From Beroe ovata (taxonomy: Eukaryota > Ctenophora > Nuda > Beroida > Beroidae): a stretch of DNA of 28,145 nt. The position numbers and the translations under genes are program-made. A model generated the notes under the pieces. It searched no databases and was not told where the DNA came from. It saw only the letters and a list, made by a program, of their open reading frames with translations. Location of the stretch: positions 281,049 through 309,193 of the forward strand of contig CAMPET010000050.1 in assembly GCA_946803715.1 (NCBI GenBank), in the 5' to 3' direction. Positions 11,358-24,543 of the stretch are shown in pieces; within the stretch, counting starts at the first letter, position 1, and each line of letters opens with the position of its first letter.

Positions 11358-12316
11358 ACGCGCGCGCGACTGTCCGCCTTCAACTGTTTCGACCTTTGAC
11401 GAAGGCGCGCGAGATTGCGAGAATTAACAGGGGACAGACTACGACATTTCAGTTTCACTTCCAGTTCCAGATCACAGGAACCCGAACACACTAACAGGAA
11501 CTGCACAGTGCACTTTCAACTTTGATCTTTGCCCATTGGTCTGCCTGCCAGTGCAATGGGTGTGTCTGCATCTGCATCATGCATGGCAATCAAAGGGTAA
11601 AAACAGGTGATAATGGTTTCATTGATGAAGTAAAACTAAAACTGTTACACTTTAAACTAAAACTTTTACAAAGTACTAGGTACACGCTTCGCAATTGGTA
11701 TCAATATACTCAGTGACGACAGATCAACAATTTTGAAGGCCTCATCCACCCGCAACACACAATTATAATACAAAATGAATATCTCTGACTATTTCTCCAA
11801 GACTCAGAGTACAGACAGCTCTCTCACAGACCGGGATTTACGAGTTATTAAGCAAATTAGTAAAACTGTGGGATCCTTGTGATGATGTCTAATTGTTTAC
11901 AATGATGGAGAGGTTTCACCGTTGCAGGTCACTACTGCAGTGGCACACAATAGTGTGCATGCTAGTATTGGGGACAACGGGCGATTAAAAGAGTGGCACT
12001 GCAACACCGGGAGTCTATACAGTGGAGAATTAGTGGTCCTGTCCAGACGTTTGAGCGTGCGGTGGTCACTAAAACCTGAACGACCACTCTAATAGACTTA
12101 GAGCAGGAGAGGGGGTCATGCATATTTTCTGAATTCACATGATTTGATTCTCCCTGCTGCTGCTTTGCCTTGATCACTACACGTGTAAATCTGTATTAGT
12201 TTTTGTAGCACTCTTCTACTTTCTAAATCATTGATCAATGATCTAAAAGTAAATGAGACACACGTGGGCGTCACGTATCTACCATAGCGACCAATGAAAT
12301 AGTGCCGTTGCTAGTG
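10860..12316. repeat. Left copy of a 1.4 kb segment (haplotype 1?), ends at an N
   Basis: This stretch matches 13203-14587 over its whole length, closely in the 3' part (about 11750-12316) and with small insertions and deletions in the 5' part. It stops abruptly at the N at 12317, exactly where the right copy carries on toward the PRDM promoter. It contains no supported gene. A 35-codon ORF at 11775-11882 (MNISDYFSKTQ...) is open here but frameshifted by 2 nt in the other copy. Confidence 0.75.
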
Positions 12317-12317
12317 N

Positions 12318-12988
12318 CCAGGTAGCCACGAAATGGTCGTGGTGATCGTAGGTATGACATCCGTCATCCGTACTCGTAGCCATAGTTCTATGAAAATTTG
12401 CTGAGAGGAATCTGGTAACGACCAGCGATTACTCTCAGCCAATACCATTGGTCCATTCATCCATACAAAGCCATAGTTAGTATAGCCTGAGCTGAGTTTC
12501 CTGAGGGTTAGCTAAAATAAAGCTAAGGGAAAGTATGCTTTCCGTAAAGAATGCCAAGTAGCCACGGTAAGGTCGTGGATGACGTAGGTTTAAGGTCCAT
12601 ATTCCATAGCCGGAGTTCCCGTGTCGATTTATTGAGAGGAATCGGATAGACAACCATCGTTACTCTCTGCTGATAATATTCATCCGTGTAAACGCCATTG
12701 GGTAGAAGCCATCCATATAGGATTAGGATGCTAGGTAGCTAGTCTCTTCAAATGAAGAGATTGATACCCTGGGATATTCCTGAATGGGGATTCGAGAATC
12801 GGCAATCCCTCCATGGGGTGCCATGATACCACGACTTAGTGAATCTAGTCGTAGAGTTATAGTCCATAATGAGAATAGGTACCGTTAATCCATCATAATA
12901 GAAGAGTCCTGAGAACTGATTCCCTGGGGGATTTGCTGAAAAGGAAAAGCAATCCCTCCACGGGATGCCATGATACCACGATCTAGTC
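12318..12988. repeat. Isolated 0.67 kb contig made of two diverged repeat pairs
   Basis: The piece lies between Ns at 12317 and 12989 and shares nothing obvious with its neighbours. Two halves each contain a diverged direct repeat: one unit near 12318-12480 recurs near 12546-12700 (shared GTAGCCACG, GGTCGTGG, TGAGAGGAATC), and another near 12766-12850 recurs near 12921-12987 (shared CAATCCCTCCA and TGCCATGATACCACGA). It looks like satellite or transposon-derived DNA and may be misplaced by scaffolding. No gene is visible. Confidence 0.55.
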
Positions 12989-12989
12989 N

Positions 12990-13134
12990 AACCCTTACCA
13001 AACCCATCCCTCACCCTCACCTACCCCTAACCAATCTACCCAAACCCTAACCCTAACCCTAACCCTAACCCTAACCCTAACCCTGACCCAAACCCTAACC
13101 CTAACCGTTAAGGTTAGGGTTAAAGTTAGGTTAG
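12990..13134. repeat. Interstitial telomere-like CCCTAA array with a small palindrome
   Basis: Six perfect CCCTAA units at 13045-13080 are followed by degenerate ones and two more perfect units (13093-13104). The strand sense then flips through a 5-nt centre (AACCCTAACC, GTTAA, GGTTAGGGTT at 13097-13121). Degenerate units precede it from 12990, straight after an N. The equivalent position in the left segment copy has no such array. Confidence 0.9.
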
Positions 13135-13202
13135 CATAAAAGCTGGCAGGCGCGTCGCAAGTACGGTCGTGCGCGGATTCAAACGAGGCAGAATAGCAGC
13201 TG

Positions 13203-14587
13203 GGTTCGATGAAGGCAAAGGCGCACAAATCTTGTAGTTCTAGTTGAACGGTTTTTCTTGGCTGTCGATGATAGCCCCTGTCGAGAATTTCATTGCGCGC
13301 GCGCCGCAAATTATTCTCGCGGCTCGCGTCAGCTGGGCCTAGCATCGCCAGGCAAGGTTTTTCCTGTGCACACGTTGCAATTGCATGCCCCTATTCTACT
13401 CAGTGAACTGAAAGTGAAAAGTCGTAGAAAGGTTTGGTCATGCAATTGCAACGTGGGAACCGAACAGTTTTTCCTTACCATCGGCGCACGAAACCCGGGC
13501 CTATCGTATAAACAGGCATGCGCCGCGCGCCTTTGTCAGATTTTATTTTTATCTGACCGGCGACCGCTCTGTTTCTCGGGCGCGCGACTTTCCGCCCGCG
13601 CCTTCAACTGTTGTGCAACCTTTAAATTTTAAATTTAATGAAGGCGCGCGCGCGAGAAACATAACAGGGGATAGATTACGACATTTCAGATCACAAAAAC
13701 CCGAACAGTGCACTTACAAGAACTGCAACTGCAGTGCATTTTGATCCTTGCCCATTGGTCTGCCTGCAAGTGCAATGGGAGTGTCTGCAGTCTGCATGGG
13801 ACCGGTGACCGCAAAATTGCAATCAAAGGGTAAAAACAGATGATAATGGTTATGGTTTCATTGATGAAGTAAAACTAAAACTGTTAAACTTTAAACTACA
13901 AAGTACTAGGTACACGCAATTGGTATCAATATACTAGTCTCAGTGACATCAGATCAACAATTTTGAATCCTTATCCTGGATAACCCCATTTTATCCACTC
14001 GCAACACACAACTATAAGCTACATACAAAATGAATATCTCTGACTTTTTCTCCAAGACTCAGAGTACAGACAGCTTACACAGACCGGGATTTACGAGTTA
14101 TTAAGCAAATTAGTAAAACTGTGGGATCCTTGTGATGAAGTCTAATTGTTTACAATGATGGAGAGGTTTCACCGTTGCAGGTCACTACTGCAGTGGCATA
14201 CAATAGTGTGCATGCTAGTATTGGGGACAACGGGCGATTAAAAGAGTGGCACTGCAACACTGGGCCGAGTCTATACAGTGGAGAATTAGTGGTCCTGTCC
14301 AGACGTTTGAGCGTGCGGTGGTCACTAAAACCTGAACGACCACTCTAATAGACTTAGAGCAGGAGAGGGGGCCATGCATATTTTCCAGAATTCACATTGT
14401 AACACGATTTGATTCTCCCTTCTGCTGCTTTGCCTTGAAGTTGATCACTACACGTTTAAATCTGTAAGTTTATAAGTTTTTGTAGCACTCTTCTACTTTC
14501 TAAATCATTGATCAATGATCTAAATAAGACACACGTGGGCGTCACGCATCAACCATAGCGACCAATGAAATAGTGCCGTTGCTAGTG
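13203..14587. repeat. Right copy of the 1.4 kb segment, upstream of PRDM
   Basis: It matches 10860-12316 and continues without a break into the PRDM 5' region, so this is the copy that sits in its true genomic context. It lacks the roughly 120-bp block present at 11237-11352 in the left copy. No coding gene is supported. Confidence 0.75.
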
Positions 14588-14600
14588 CTACGTCACGTGC
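14532..14600 (+). promoter_or_regulatory. Candidate PRDM promoter elements (E-boxes, CRE-like site)
   Basis: About 135-200 bp upstream of the PRDM ATG lie a CACGTG E-box near 14532, a CCAAT motif near 14561 and TACGTCACGTG at 14589-14599, in which a CRE-like TACGTCA overlaps a second CACGTG. The first E-box and CCAAT motif are also in the left copy at about 12260-12296. These are short motifs, so their function is inferred from position only. Confidence 0.35.
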
Positions 14601-14733
14601 AGCGCGTTATTTATCGAGGCTAATGGTAATAACGTTCGTTTGGCATTTGCTTGCAGTTTTCAGCCGTTGTTGACACTATGAATCGTGACACAGCACAGAC
14701 AACGAGACAGTCACTTTGATATAGCACAGGTAA

Positions 14734-17568
<2,835 letters not shown>

Positions 17569-17810
17569 TGTCCAAGACGATTCGACGAATGGTTACATCG
17601 GGTGATTTCCAGTGATGAACATTGAACAGTACAGAGGTGTATTGTTAGTTAAATGGATTGGCAGTGACTTATTTTGCTTACTTTTATTAGGAGCTTATCA
17701 TTGACTGCCTTACTTAGGACTCTAAAGACGATTATATTGGTTGAAGCGGATAGCATATAAAGGGTACAAGTGCGTATGAATTGGATAAAACAGTGGAACA
17801 AGTCCCAATA
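17569..17810. other. Tail-to-tail spacer between PRDM and THOC1
   Basis: Only 242 nt separate the PRDM stop (+) from the THOC1 stop (-). No AATAAA is seen for PRDM on the + strand, so its 3' UTR may overlap THOC1. I see no gene in the spacer. Confidence 0.7.
17683..17688 (-). terminator. Poly(A) signal AATAAA for THOC1
   Basis: TTTATT on the + strand reads AATAAA on the minus strand, about 125 nt past the THOC1 stop codon. Its placement supports the view that the gene ends at 17811 and does not continue into a further exon. Confidence 0.6.
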
Positions 17811-20800
17811 CTATGACGTGACCTCCATTCCATTCTCCTTCTTATACTCCTTGCCTATCAGAGTGATTATATTCTGTAAGTTGTCTGTAAGTGTCAGGTT
17901 TTTAGTGTTCTGTATGTGCTGGAAATAGGGCACACTCTGTCGTGCAAGGAGGCGCAAACTACGCCATACAAACGCCGTCTCGTTCGTCAAGTAGTACTCC
18001 TTTTCGACGCCAGAGTCAGGCTCCAGCTGCTCTATTGCATCCTCGAAGAACTTGTACGTCTGTAAGGAAGTGAGAGCGATAAAAGGGGAAACCCCTAATG
18101 TAACATTGACAATAATTGTCCCCGAGTTAAATTTCGCATCACTTACATCTGGAGTAAACTTCCTGGCGGCATCTTGGCAAGCTGCCAAGTTGTCAGGGCA
18201 AATATTCCACAGATCTGTCAGGGTCTGACTACCCAAGTCAAATTTATCCGAGGATAAGTCCATGGCTTTCACGTTGCGCTTCAAATTCTTCTGCTTAACC
18301 GACACAGTCTGTAGAAGGCATGGATTTGCGAATACATGATACAAGATACTCTGTGGGAAAATCATCGCTTATCTGAGTGACGTACCTTATCAGGTTGTTT
18401 GGCAAGTGATGGGCAACCTTCGTTCTTCCACGCACTCCACTTCTCCTCGTATCTGAGTACCGATTTGACGTGCTTGACAAATGTTTGCCCGTCCGGGGGT
18501 GTTTCTGATAGAATGGAGTAGATCTTCGTAGTTGCATCTCGTATCCATGCTTTCCTGGGTTCAGACAACACCTAATAAAGTGGGAATCAGTAATCACCGT
18601 AAGTTCCAACTTCAGAACTTGAAAAACCAATATCGACCGAATTGCCGCCAATCACGCGTGATTTCTACGGAATGCGCGCGCTATAGTGGCGTGGGCTAAA
18701 TGCTGCGTCACGCAATAATGTCTTCGCGCCCTTCAGTCATGCTGGAAAATGGCACAAACAGTGCGTCAACACCCAAATCAGAAACAATTGCAGATGCAGA
18801 TTCGTTTTTTGGCAGATTTAGATTCACATTCCACACACCAGTTTGTTGGGCTTGAACTTGACATCTGCAGTGAGATACTGGAAAAGTGTGAGTATTTGAA
18901 CCAGAATATGCCTCCTGAAGTTGGAATCTGAGATTTGGAGCGTGAGAAGTCGTTCGCTGGTGAGGAATTTAGCGAAATATGCCTCCTCGTTTGACACTTG
19001 ACAGCTGCCTTCGTGTTTGTAGTTCTCAAATATCCGACAAATCTCATTCACAGTATCTGATAATGAGTTGTTGAGAATGGAGCAATAAGTTTTTTTATCG
19101 ATGCTACAATTACCAAGTCGGTTATATGTAATGTCTATAAATTGGGGAATCTGCAGGGCATCACGATGAAAAGGTAAAAAGTGAAGCACAGTTGAGAATT
19201 CTTGTAATTTTGTACCTTCCATTTTCTTCCAATTAGTATCATTAGATATCTGGTTAGGATTTCTGAAGTAGTCTTGTATTGACCATAGTGTGCGGTAGAA
19301 GAGATAGGAGATCTGAAATAATACTCTATGTCACAGCGCCATACCGCAATTCAAAGATCATTTTATTCCAAGTATCTCATATTCGAATGCATTCCGGGAT
19401 ATCAAATACTTGGAAAAACATCACATTGGAATTTCTGTGGTATGAAAGTCTCTCTTTCAAAAACCTCTTTATCGTCACTATCCATTAGTGTCTCTACGTC
19501 TTGTGATTCAGTGGTGTACTCAGTAATGTTGTCTGAGTTGAATAGAGACTGCAGATTGAGTCCAGACCTGAGAGAGATAGAGAGTGTGTGTGTGTGTGTG
19601 TGTGTGTGTCGGTGTGTGTGTATGTGTGAAGTAAAAGGGATGTCAGACAAAAATTGGTGTAAAGGTATACCAGTGTCAAGGGAGAGTGGTGTCAGGCAAA
19701 AGTGGTGTCAAGATATAGGTACCAGTGTCAAGATAAACTGGTGTCAAGGTATAATACTGTCCCAAATCACAAGACAATTTCCATCCTTTTCCAGTCTGAA
19801 AAAAGAGTTTTCCCACACATTNTGTGTGTGTGTGTGTCTGTGTGTGTGTGTCTGTGTGAGTAAGTCTCTCTGTGTGTATGTGTGTGTTTAGTGTACATTT
19901 ATACTTACCTCTCTGATATAGGAAATATTTTAGCTAGCATAATCTGTATTCTGCCGCAAAATAGTGTGTTTAACGACTTTGAACATCGTCGAATGAGATC
20001 GTTGCACAAACGTAACACAACATTACGGTTAGCTGCAGCTTCACCGGCAAACACAGCGCTCTTCTCTTCAACGTAACTGCAAATAACTTTGTGAAGGAGC
20101 AGATCATGCAGAAATGTGATGCTTTTGTGTGTGTAGAGGGAGTCCCTTACAAACATCCAATCCAAGAGTTTATTACCTCTCGAACGAAATTTGCCAAACC
20201 TTACTCATATCCAAAAAGTGCTTTGAGTATACGTGTCACCTAATATCCAGGAATCGTGATCAAAGGCAGATCGCTACTACGATTTCACATATTTCAGTTT
20301 TCACTGACTTCACTCCATCGTTTGTGAATGTTCAATCCTTGTGTTTCGTAGTCTATCACCACCAACTTACAACTCTGTTCTCTAGTCATCACAAATCATG
20401 ATAAATTCATCAACATATGTACACACAAAGATTATTCATAAAAACCGTCAATCGGGTTTTTTCAGTGAAAATGATACGGTCAGGTGATCATTACCGAGAA
20501 ATGAATAAGTGCTGTATTGAGGTCATTACTCTATACTGCTCTCGTGATCATATAGCAGACATGTGGGGCTTCCTAATATCCATTAATGTTTTAACTCTTT
20601 TTATGCCTATTGCCTACTTGTTTAGTAATTTAGTACGACAGTGCGTCATACAACTGTTGGCTTACATTCGCGATGGCATGGCAATAAGTTATGACTAAAC
20701 ATGGTTAGGGGGCGGTTAGATTTAAAGTACGGGATAAAGTACGAGTTTTAAACTTATCAACACTACTTATTACAATCAAATTTGAGGTGGTGCAATAGAA

Positions 20801-21629
20801 GAGCAGTTCCCNGCAAATAACTTTGTGAAGGAGCAGATCATGCAGGAATATGACGTTTATAAAGAAGCTTCCGCTATTGCTTTTGTGTGTGCGATATCGT
20901 AGAGGGAGTCCCTTAGAAACATCCAATCCAAGAGTTTATTACCTCTTGAACGAAATTTGCCACAGCTTACTCAAATCCAAAAAGTGATTTGAGTATACGT
21001 GTCACCTAATATTCGTGATCAGAGGCTATTACGATTTCACATATTTCAGCTTTTACTTCACTCCATAGTTTGTGAATGTTCAATCCTTGTGTTTCGTAGT
21101 CCATAACCGCCAACTAACAACTCTGTCCTCTAGTCACCACAAACCATGATAAGTTCATCAACATACGCACACACAAATATTTTTCATGAAAACCGTCAAT
21201 CAGGTTTTTTCAGTGAAAATGATACGGTCAGGTGATCATTACTGAGAAATGAATCAGTGCTGTATTGAGGTCATTACTGCTCTCGTGATCATATAGCAGA
21301 CATGTGGGGGTTCCTAATATTCATTAATGTTTTAACTCTTTTTATATGCCTATAGCCTACTCGTTTAGTAATTTAGTACGACAGCGCGTCATACAACTGT
21401 TTGCTTACATTCGCGATGGTATGGCAATAAGTTATGACTAAACATGGTTAGGGGGTGGTTAGATTTAAAGTACGGGATAATGTTTAATATCGTCTCACAA
21501 TTAGCACTCACAGACAGGCTCATATACCGACATTTGACACATACACTGGACAGTAGACACATGAAAAAACAAACACACAGACGCACCAAACATACAAACC
21601 AATACATACACACACATACGAATTAAGAC

Positions 21630-21662
<33 letters not shown>

Positions 21663-24543
21663 NACACACACACACACACACACATACACGCACACACATG
21701 CATACACACGCACGCACATACACACACACGCACACACACACTACACACACGAACATCAGACCCCATACTCCAAGTGACTAATAGGGAACAGTGCATAGCT
21801 CTCCTACACTAATTGGCAATCAGTGTACAAATAATGGCTTGTACTGATGATTACAAGCTTTAAAATCCCTTGCATACCCAGTATACAAGTAAATATAGAA
21901 ATGTAGGCACTACTTATTGTTTCGCTCGCGTTAACGCTGGGTTTTATGATGCGGTTCTCACGTAAGATACGTCACACTCCTTCTTTTTCTTGTCGTGACA
22001 ATAACCCAGGTTCTAATCAATCAATGACATTCATTTCTCATTCCAGCGGTGAAATAACGTCATGTGACTATGTACAGTGTATAGTGTGTATACACGATAT
22101 TGTGTGAATCAATGTTACACTGCCAAATTCCTATTCACTACGATGATGTTTCCTCTGCTTTGCGTTCTCTTCACACCTTCTCTTACTTCAATCTGTGATG
22201 TTAATCAATGTCTCCCTGTCCCCAACTTTGAGCTGGTGTCTACGTGGGATTTCCGACACTCTGGAAATTTCGATACATCGTCTATCCGGGCAGTTCAATT
22301 AAGCGGTACAGCACAGGAAAAATGCGAGCTATCTTTCAAGAGCATGAATCAGCGGAGTGATAAGTATGGGGAGATAAACATCACCGTAAACGCGGATACC
22401 ATGACCATGTGGAGTGACTATAGCGAGTACTCTGTGACGAGTGTCATGAGGAAAAACAATTTCAACATCAGTGACAATCACATTGATTTTACAATCGAGT
22501 TCCTCAACCAAGATGAACTTTTCCTGAAGGTGTACTCCAGCACACAAACTATGGGCAGTTTTTCATACGGTGATTTAGACCAGACAGATAATGAGATCCC
22601 CAAACTAACATTCAGGAAGTTGCTAGCCGGAGAGAAGTTGTCGAAAAACGACCTCATTGGGAGCAGGACTATCAGATCCCAGGGTTGTCATAGTGACGTT
22701 ACAGTTCACCTGTGTCCTTGTCGCTCTCCAGTCATTGCCTCGCTCGATCTCACAGGAACAGAGTTGAGATGCACAGCACACAGTCTCGATCCGATAACTA
22801 TATCATGGGACAGCGGGGGAAACCCGGCAACTGAAAACCCGAGCGGGTCTCGGGCTTTCACCTCCCGCCTCCAGAACGTTACCGAACCCGGTACATACTC
22901 CTGTGTGGCGGAAACAGCTGCTGGACAGCGGGTGAGCAGGCAGTTCGTGCTGGAAAGCGAGGAGTCCGAGGCGGCGACTCGCGGCGGCGATCGTTGGAAA
23001 AAAGTGACAGTTCCCGTGATAGTAGTGGTGATTGTGGTAGTGGCAGGTGGTAGTATTGCTGCTGTCTGGTGGCTGAAACGGCGACACCAGAGGAAAGTTG
23101 AGAGAGTGGGGAATTTGCCACAACCCTCATTCAGGATGATATCAGAACCCCCGCCGGGAGTTGGAATGGAGCCAACCCTTGCCAGTGGGATACAGCCCAC
23201 TTTCCAGGATATAGCTCCGCCTGAGTCCACACCGACACCGATCTATGCTGCACTGAGCTTGGGGAGGAGCCCTCAGCCCGAGGAGAGCATCTACAACAGA
23301 CTGGATCCAAACACCATGACAACAAGTCGAGATGGCTGGAGAACACTCCAAATGCAGGGTGCGTGGGGGACGATGCCGAGAAACCGGCATGTGCTACTTA
23401 GCAACCAGCATGCTATGCCTGGGAACAACCCTGTTGCATCACCAGCCATGTTCCACACCTTGCCCCATAATGCCAGCCATTATCTCCGTGATGAAAGCCA
23501 TGGCATGGCCCCGCATCAATCAACATTTACTAGCATATCTGGAAATTCCATGTCAAGCAATAATCCTCCTACATTCAAACCACCCCAGCCTCCGTCAATA
23601 AGATTTGCCTTGGCGCCCTCTAACAGAGACTCAGGTGTATATCAGGAGACACTTGATCTAAACCTGTAGTGAGAAAAAATGCTACCATCTATTATATAAA
23701 AAAATGAAAACAGAGCAATCATAGTTGAATCCATACCAAGAAGTTGCGCATTTGATATCTTTGATGGAAGTTTGTTGTGCAATGTGTTATGTTTGAATAA
23801 TGGATATAAATTTCTATGTATCTCATTTACTACCTATTAAATCCAAGTGAATGTTTTGATCTCTTTGTCATTTGCAATTCTGAGTTATTGCCTTGGAAAA
23901 ACATTGTTTAATTTTGAATAAACTTACAGAAAGGAATTTGGCAACTATTGAAACAATAGGACAACAATGAAGCAACAGCAACACAACAATTCGACAGAGG
24001 TTCTGATCTATATTCCCATGATAACCTACCTGAATATTTCTTGGCATTTGTCAAGTGTAAGGCAATCAAATACATCTGCAAGTACAAAATAAGGTGTACT
24101 GTTAGAGCAGTATCCCGCTTCTGATGCCCCAAATGCGACCTCAATGTAGTTCCTGATGACTTGGTTTCCCAGCATCACCTGAATTATTATATGGAAATAA
24201 ACATAAGGAATGATAATAAAGGGATTAATGATGGGCATGAAGATACAGAAAGCATGACCCTCTATTTGATGAAAACAGATCAGTAGGGTTTAGGAAGAAT
24301 CTGGACCTCACTTAATGAGATTTCTGAATATATACGTATTCTATCTGTTCAAAGATATCTGCTGTCTTTGTAAAGTCTTACTTTGCTGAAGAGAGCTTTA
24401 CGGAAAGCTACATCCAGGGAAGTCTTTTTCTCTTGATCAGATCCAACACTGTGCTCCAAAAGATGGCACACATCCCCAACACTATTCACATTATCAGAGA
24501 GAGCAGCTATATACTGCTTACATAACTCCCGAAAACCAGACAT
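17811..24543 (-). CDS. THOC1: THO complex subunit 1 (HPR1/p84 family), apparently lacking the death domain
   Basis: THOC1 is a core subunit of the nuclear THO/TREX complex, which couples transcription to mRNP assembly and export. Minus-strand exons are 24543-24382, 24178-24030, 20076-19909, 19567-19420, 19312-18839, 18571-18386, 18308-18147 and 18059-17811. They join in frame to about 565 aa. Family landmarks in order are TPYFVLADVFDCLTLDKC, NDLIRRCSKSLNTLFCGRIQ, SGLNLQSLFN, LWSIQDYFRNP, YFAKFLTSERLL, DSNFRRHILVQ, LFQYLTADVKFK, SETPPDGQTF, WSAWKNEGCPS, LWNICPDN and FFEDAIEQLEPD with WRSLRLLARQS. The vertebrate protein is about 657 aa and ends in a death domain; here the frame stops soon after the LARQS region. 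The 19419 donor (GTTTTT) is the weakest call. The largest intron (20077-24029) holds another gene on the + strand and an assembly duplication. Confidence 0.93.
19586..19880. repeat. GT microsatellites in a THOC1 intron, with an N
   Basis: GT-rich arrays occupy about 19586-19628 and 19823-19888, with an N at 19822. Between them is a loose tandem of TGGTGTCA units (about 19651-19760). The splice sites on either side (19568 acceptor, 19908 donor of THOC1 on the minus strand) are intact. Confidence 0.85.
20079..21480. repeat. 0.66 kb segment present twice across an N in a THOC1 intron
   Basis: 20079-20737 and 20813-21480 are two versions of one sequence with substitutions and small indels (for example about 30 nt extra near 20851-20895 in the second). 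The second starts immediately after the N at 20812, at the base next to the THOC1 exon boundary. It most likely represents overlapping haplotype contigs, so the real intron would be shorter by about 0.7 kb. Confidence 0.8.
21622..21750. repeat. CA microsatellite with an N
   Basis: A long CACACA run (with CATACACG variants toward the 3' end) is interrupted by an N at 21663. Simple-sequence open frames across it are not genes. Confidence 0.95.
22143..23669 (+). CDS. Single-pass Ig-domain receptor with a cytoplasmic ITAM, intronless, nested in THOC1
   Basis: This is a predicted type I membrane protein of 508 aa; I do not recognise an orthologue. The start is chosen at the second ATG cluster because MMFPLLCVLF then forms a signal peptide; the frame stays open upstream to 22077. 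An N-terminal region of about 180 residues with several Cys and N-glycosylation sites matches no domain I know. An Ig-like domain follows (about 195-280; Cys210, ISW Trp222, GTYSC Cys254). A Val-rich transmembrane helix (288-311) ends in a KRRHQRK stop-transfer. The roughly 190-residue tail has YAAL at Tyr368 and YNRL at Tyr384 with 12 residues between, which fits the ITAM consensus YxxL-x(6-12)-YxxL. It also has PPQPP motifs and a C-terminal VYQETL. In ITAM receptors the paired phosphotyrosines recruit Syk-type tandem SH2 kinases; that role is inferred here. Confidence 0.88.
   Translation: MMFPLLCVLFTPSLTSICDVNQCLPVPNFELVSTWDFRHSGNFDTSSIRAVQLSGTAQEKCELSFKSMNQRSDKYGEINITVNADTMTMWSDYSEYSVTSVMRKNNFNISDNHIDFTIEFLNQDELFLKVYSSTQTMGSFSYGDLDQTDNEIPKLTFRKLLAGEKLSKNDLIGSRTIRSQGCHSDVTVHLCPCRSPVIASLDLTGTELRCTAHSLDPITISWDSGGNPATENPSGSRAFTSRLQNVTEPGTYSCVAETAAGQRVSRQFVLESEESEAATRGGDRWKKVTVPVIVVVIVVVAGGSIAAVWWLKRRHQRKVERVGNLPQPSFRMISEPPPGVGMEPTLASGIQPTFQDIAPPESTPTPIYAALSLGRSPQPEESIYNRLDPNTMTTSRDGWRTLQMQGAWGTMPRNRHVLLSNQHAMPGNNPVASPAMFHTLPHNASHYLRDESHGMAPHQSTFTSISGNSMSSNNPPTFKPPQPPSIRFALAPSNRDSGVYQETLDLNL
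23917..23922 (+). terminator. Poly(A) signal AATAAA for the Ig/ITAM gene
   Basis: AATAAA occurs about 250 nt after the stop codon, still inside the THOC1 intron and roughly 110 nt short of the next THOC1 exon (24030-24178). This gives the nested gene a complete transcription unit within the intron. Confidence 0.55.

Noticed and set aside
13097-13121. Telomere-telomere fusion scar
   Set aside because: A fusion would read TTAGGG then CCCTAA; the order here is the opposite.
18749-18931. 60-aa + strand frame MAQTVRQHPNQ...
   Set aside because: It overlaps the THOC1 exon on the other strand (18839-19312), which has clear family motifs; the remainder is intron.
22706-23230. 174-aa minus-strand frame within the Ig/ITAM gene
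   Set aside because: The + strand frame has a signal peptide, Ig fold, transmembrane helix and ITAM; the minus frame shows nothing recognisable.
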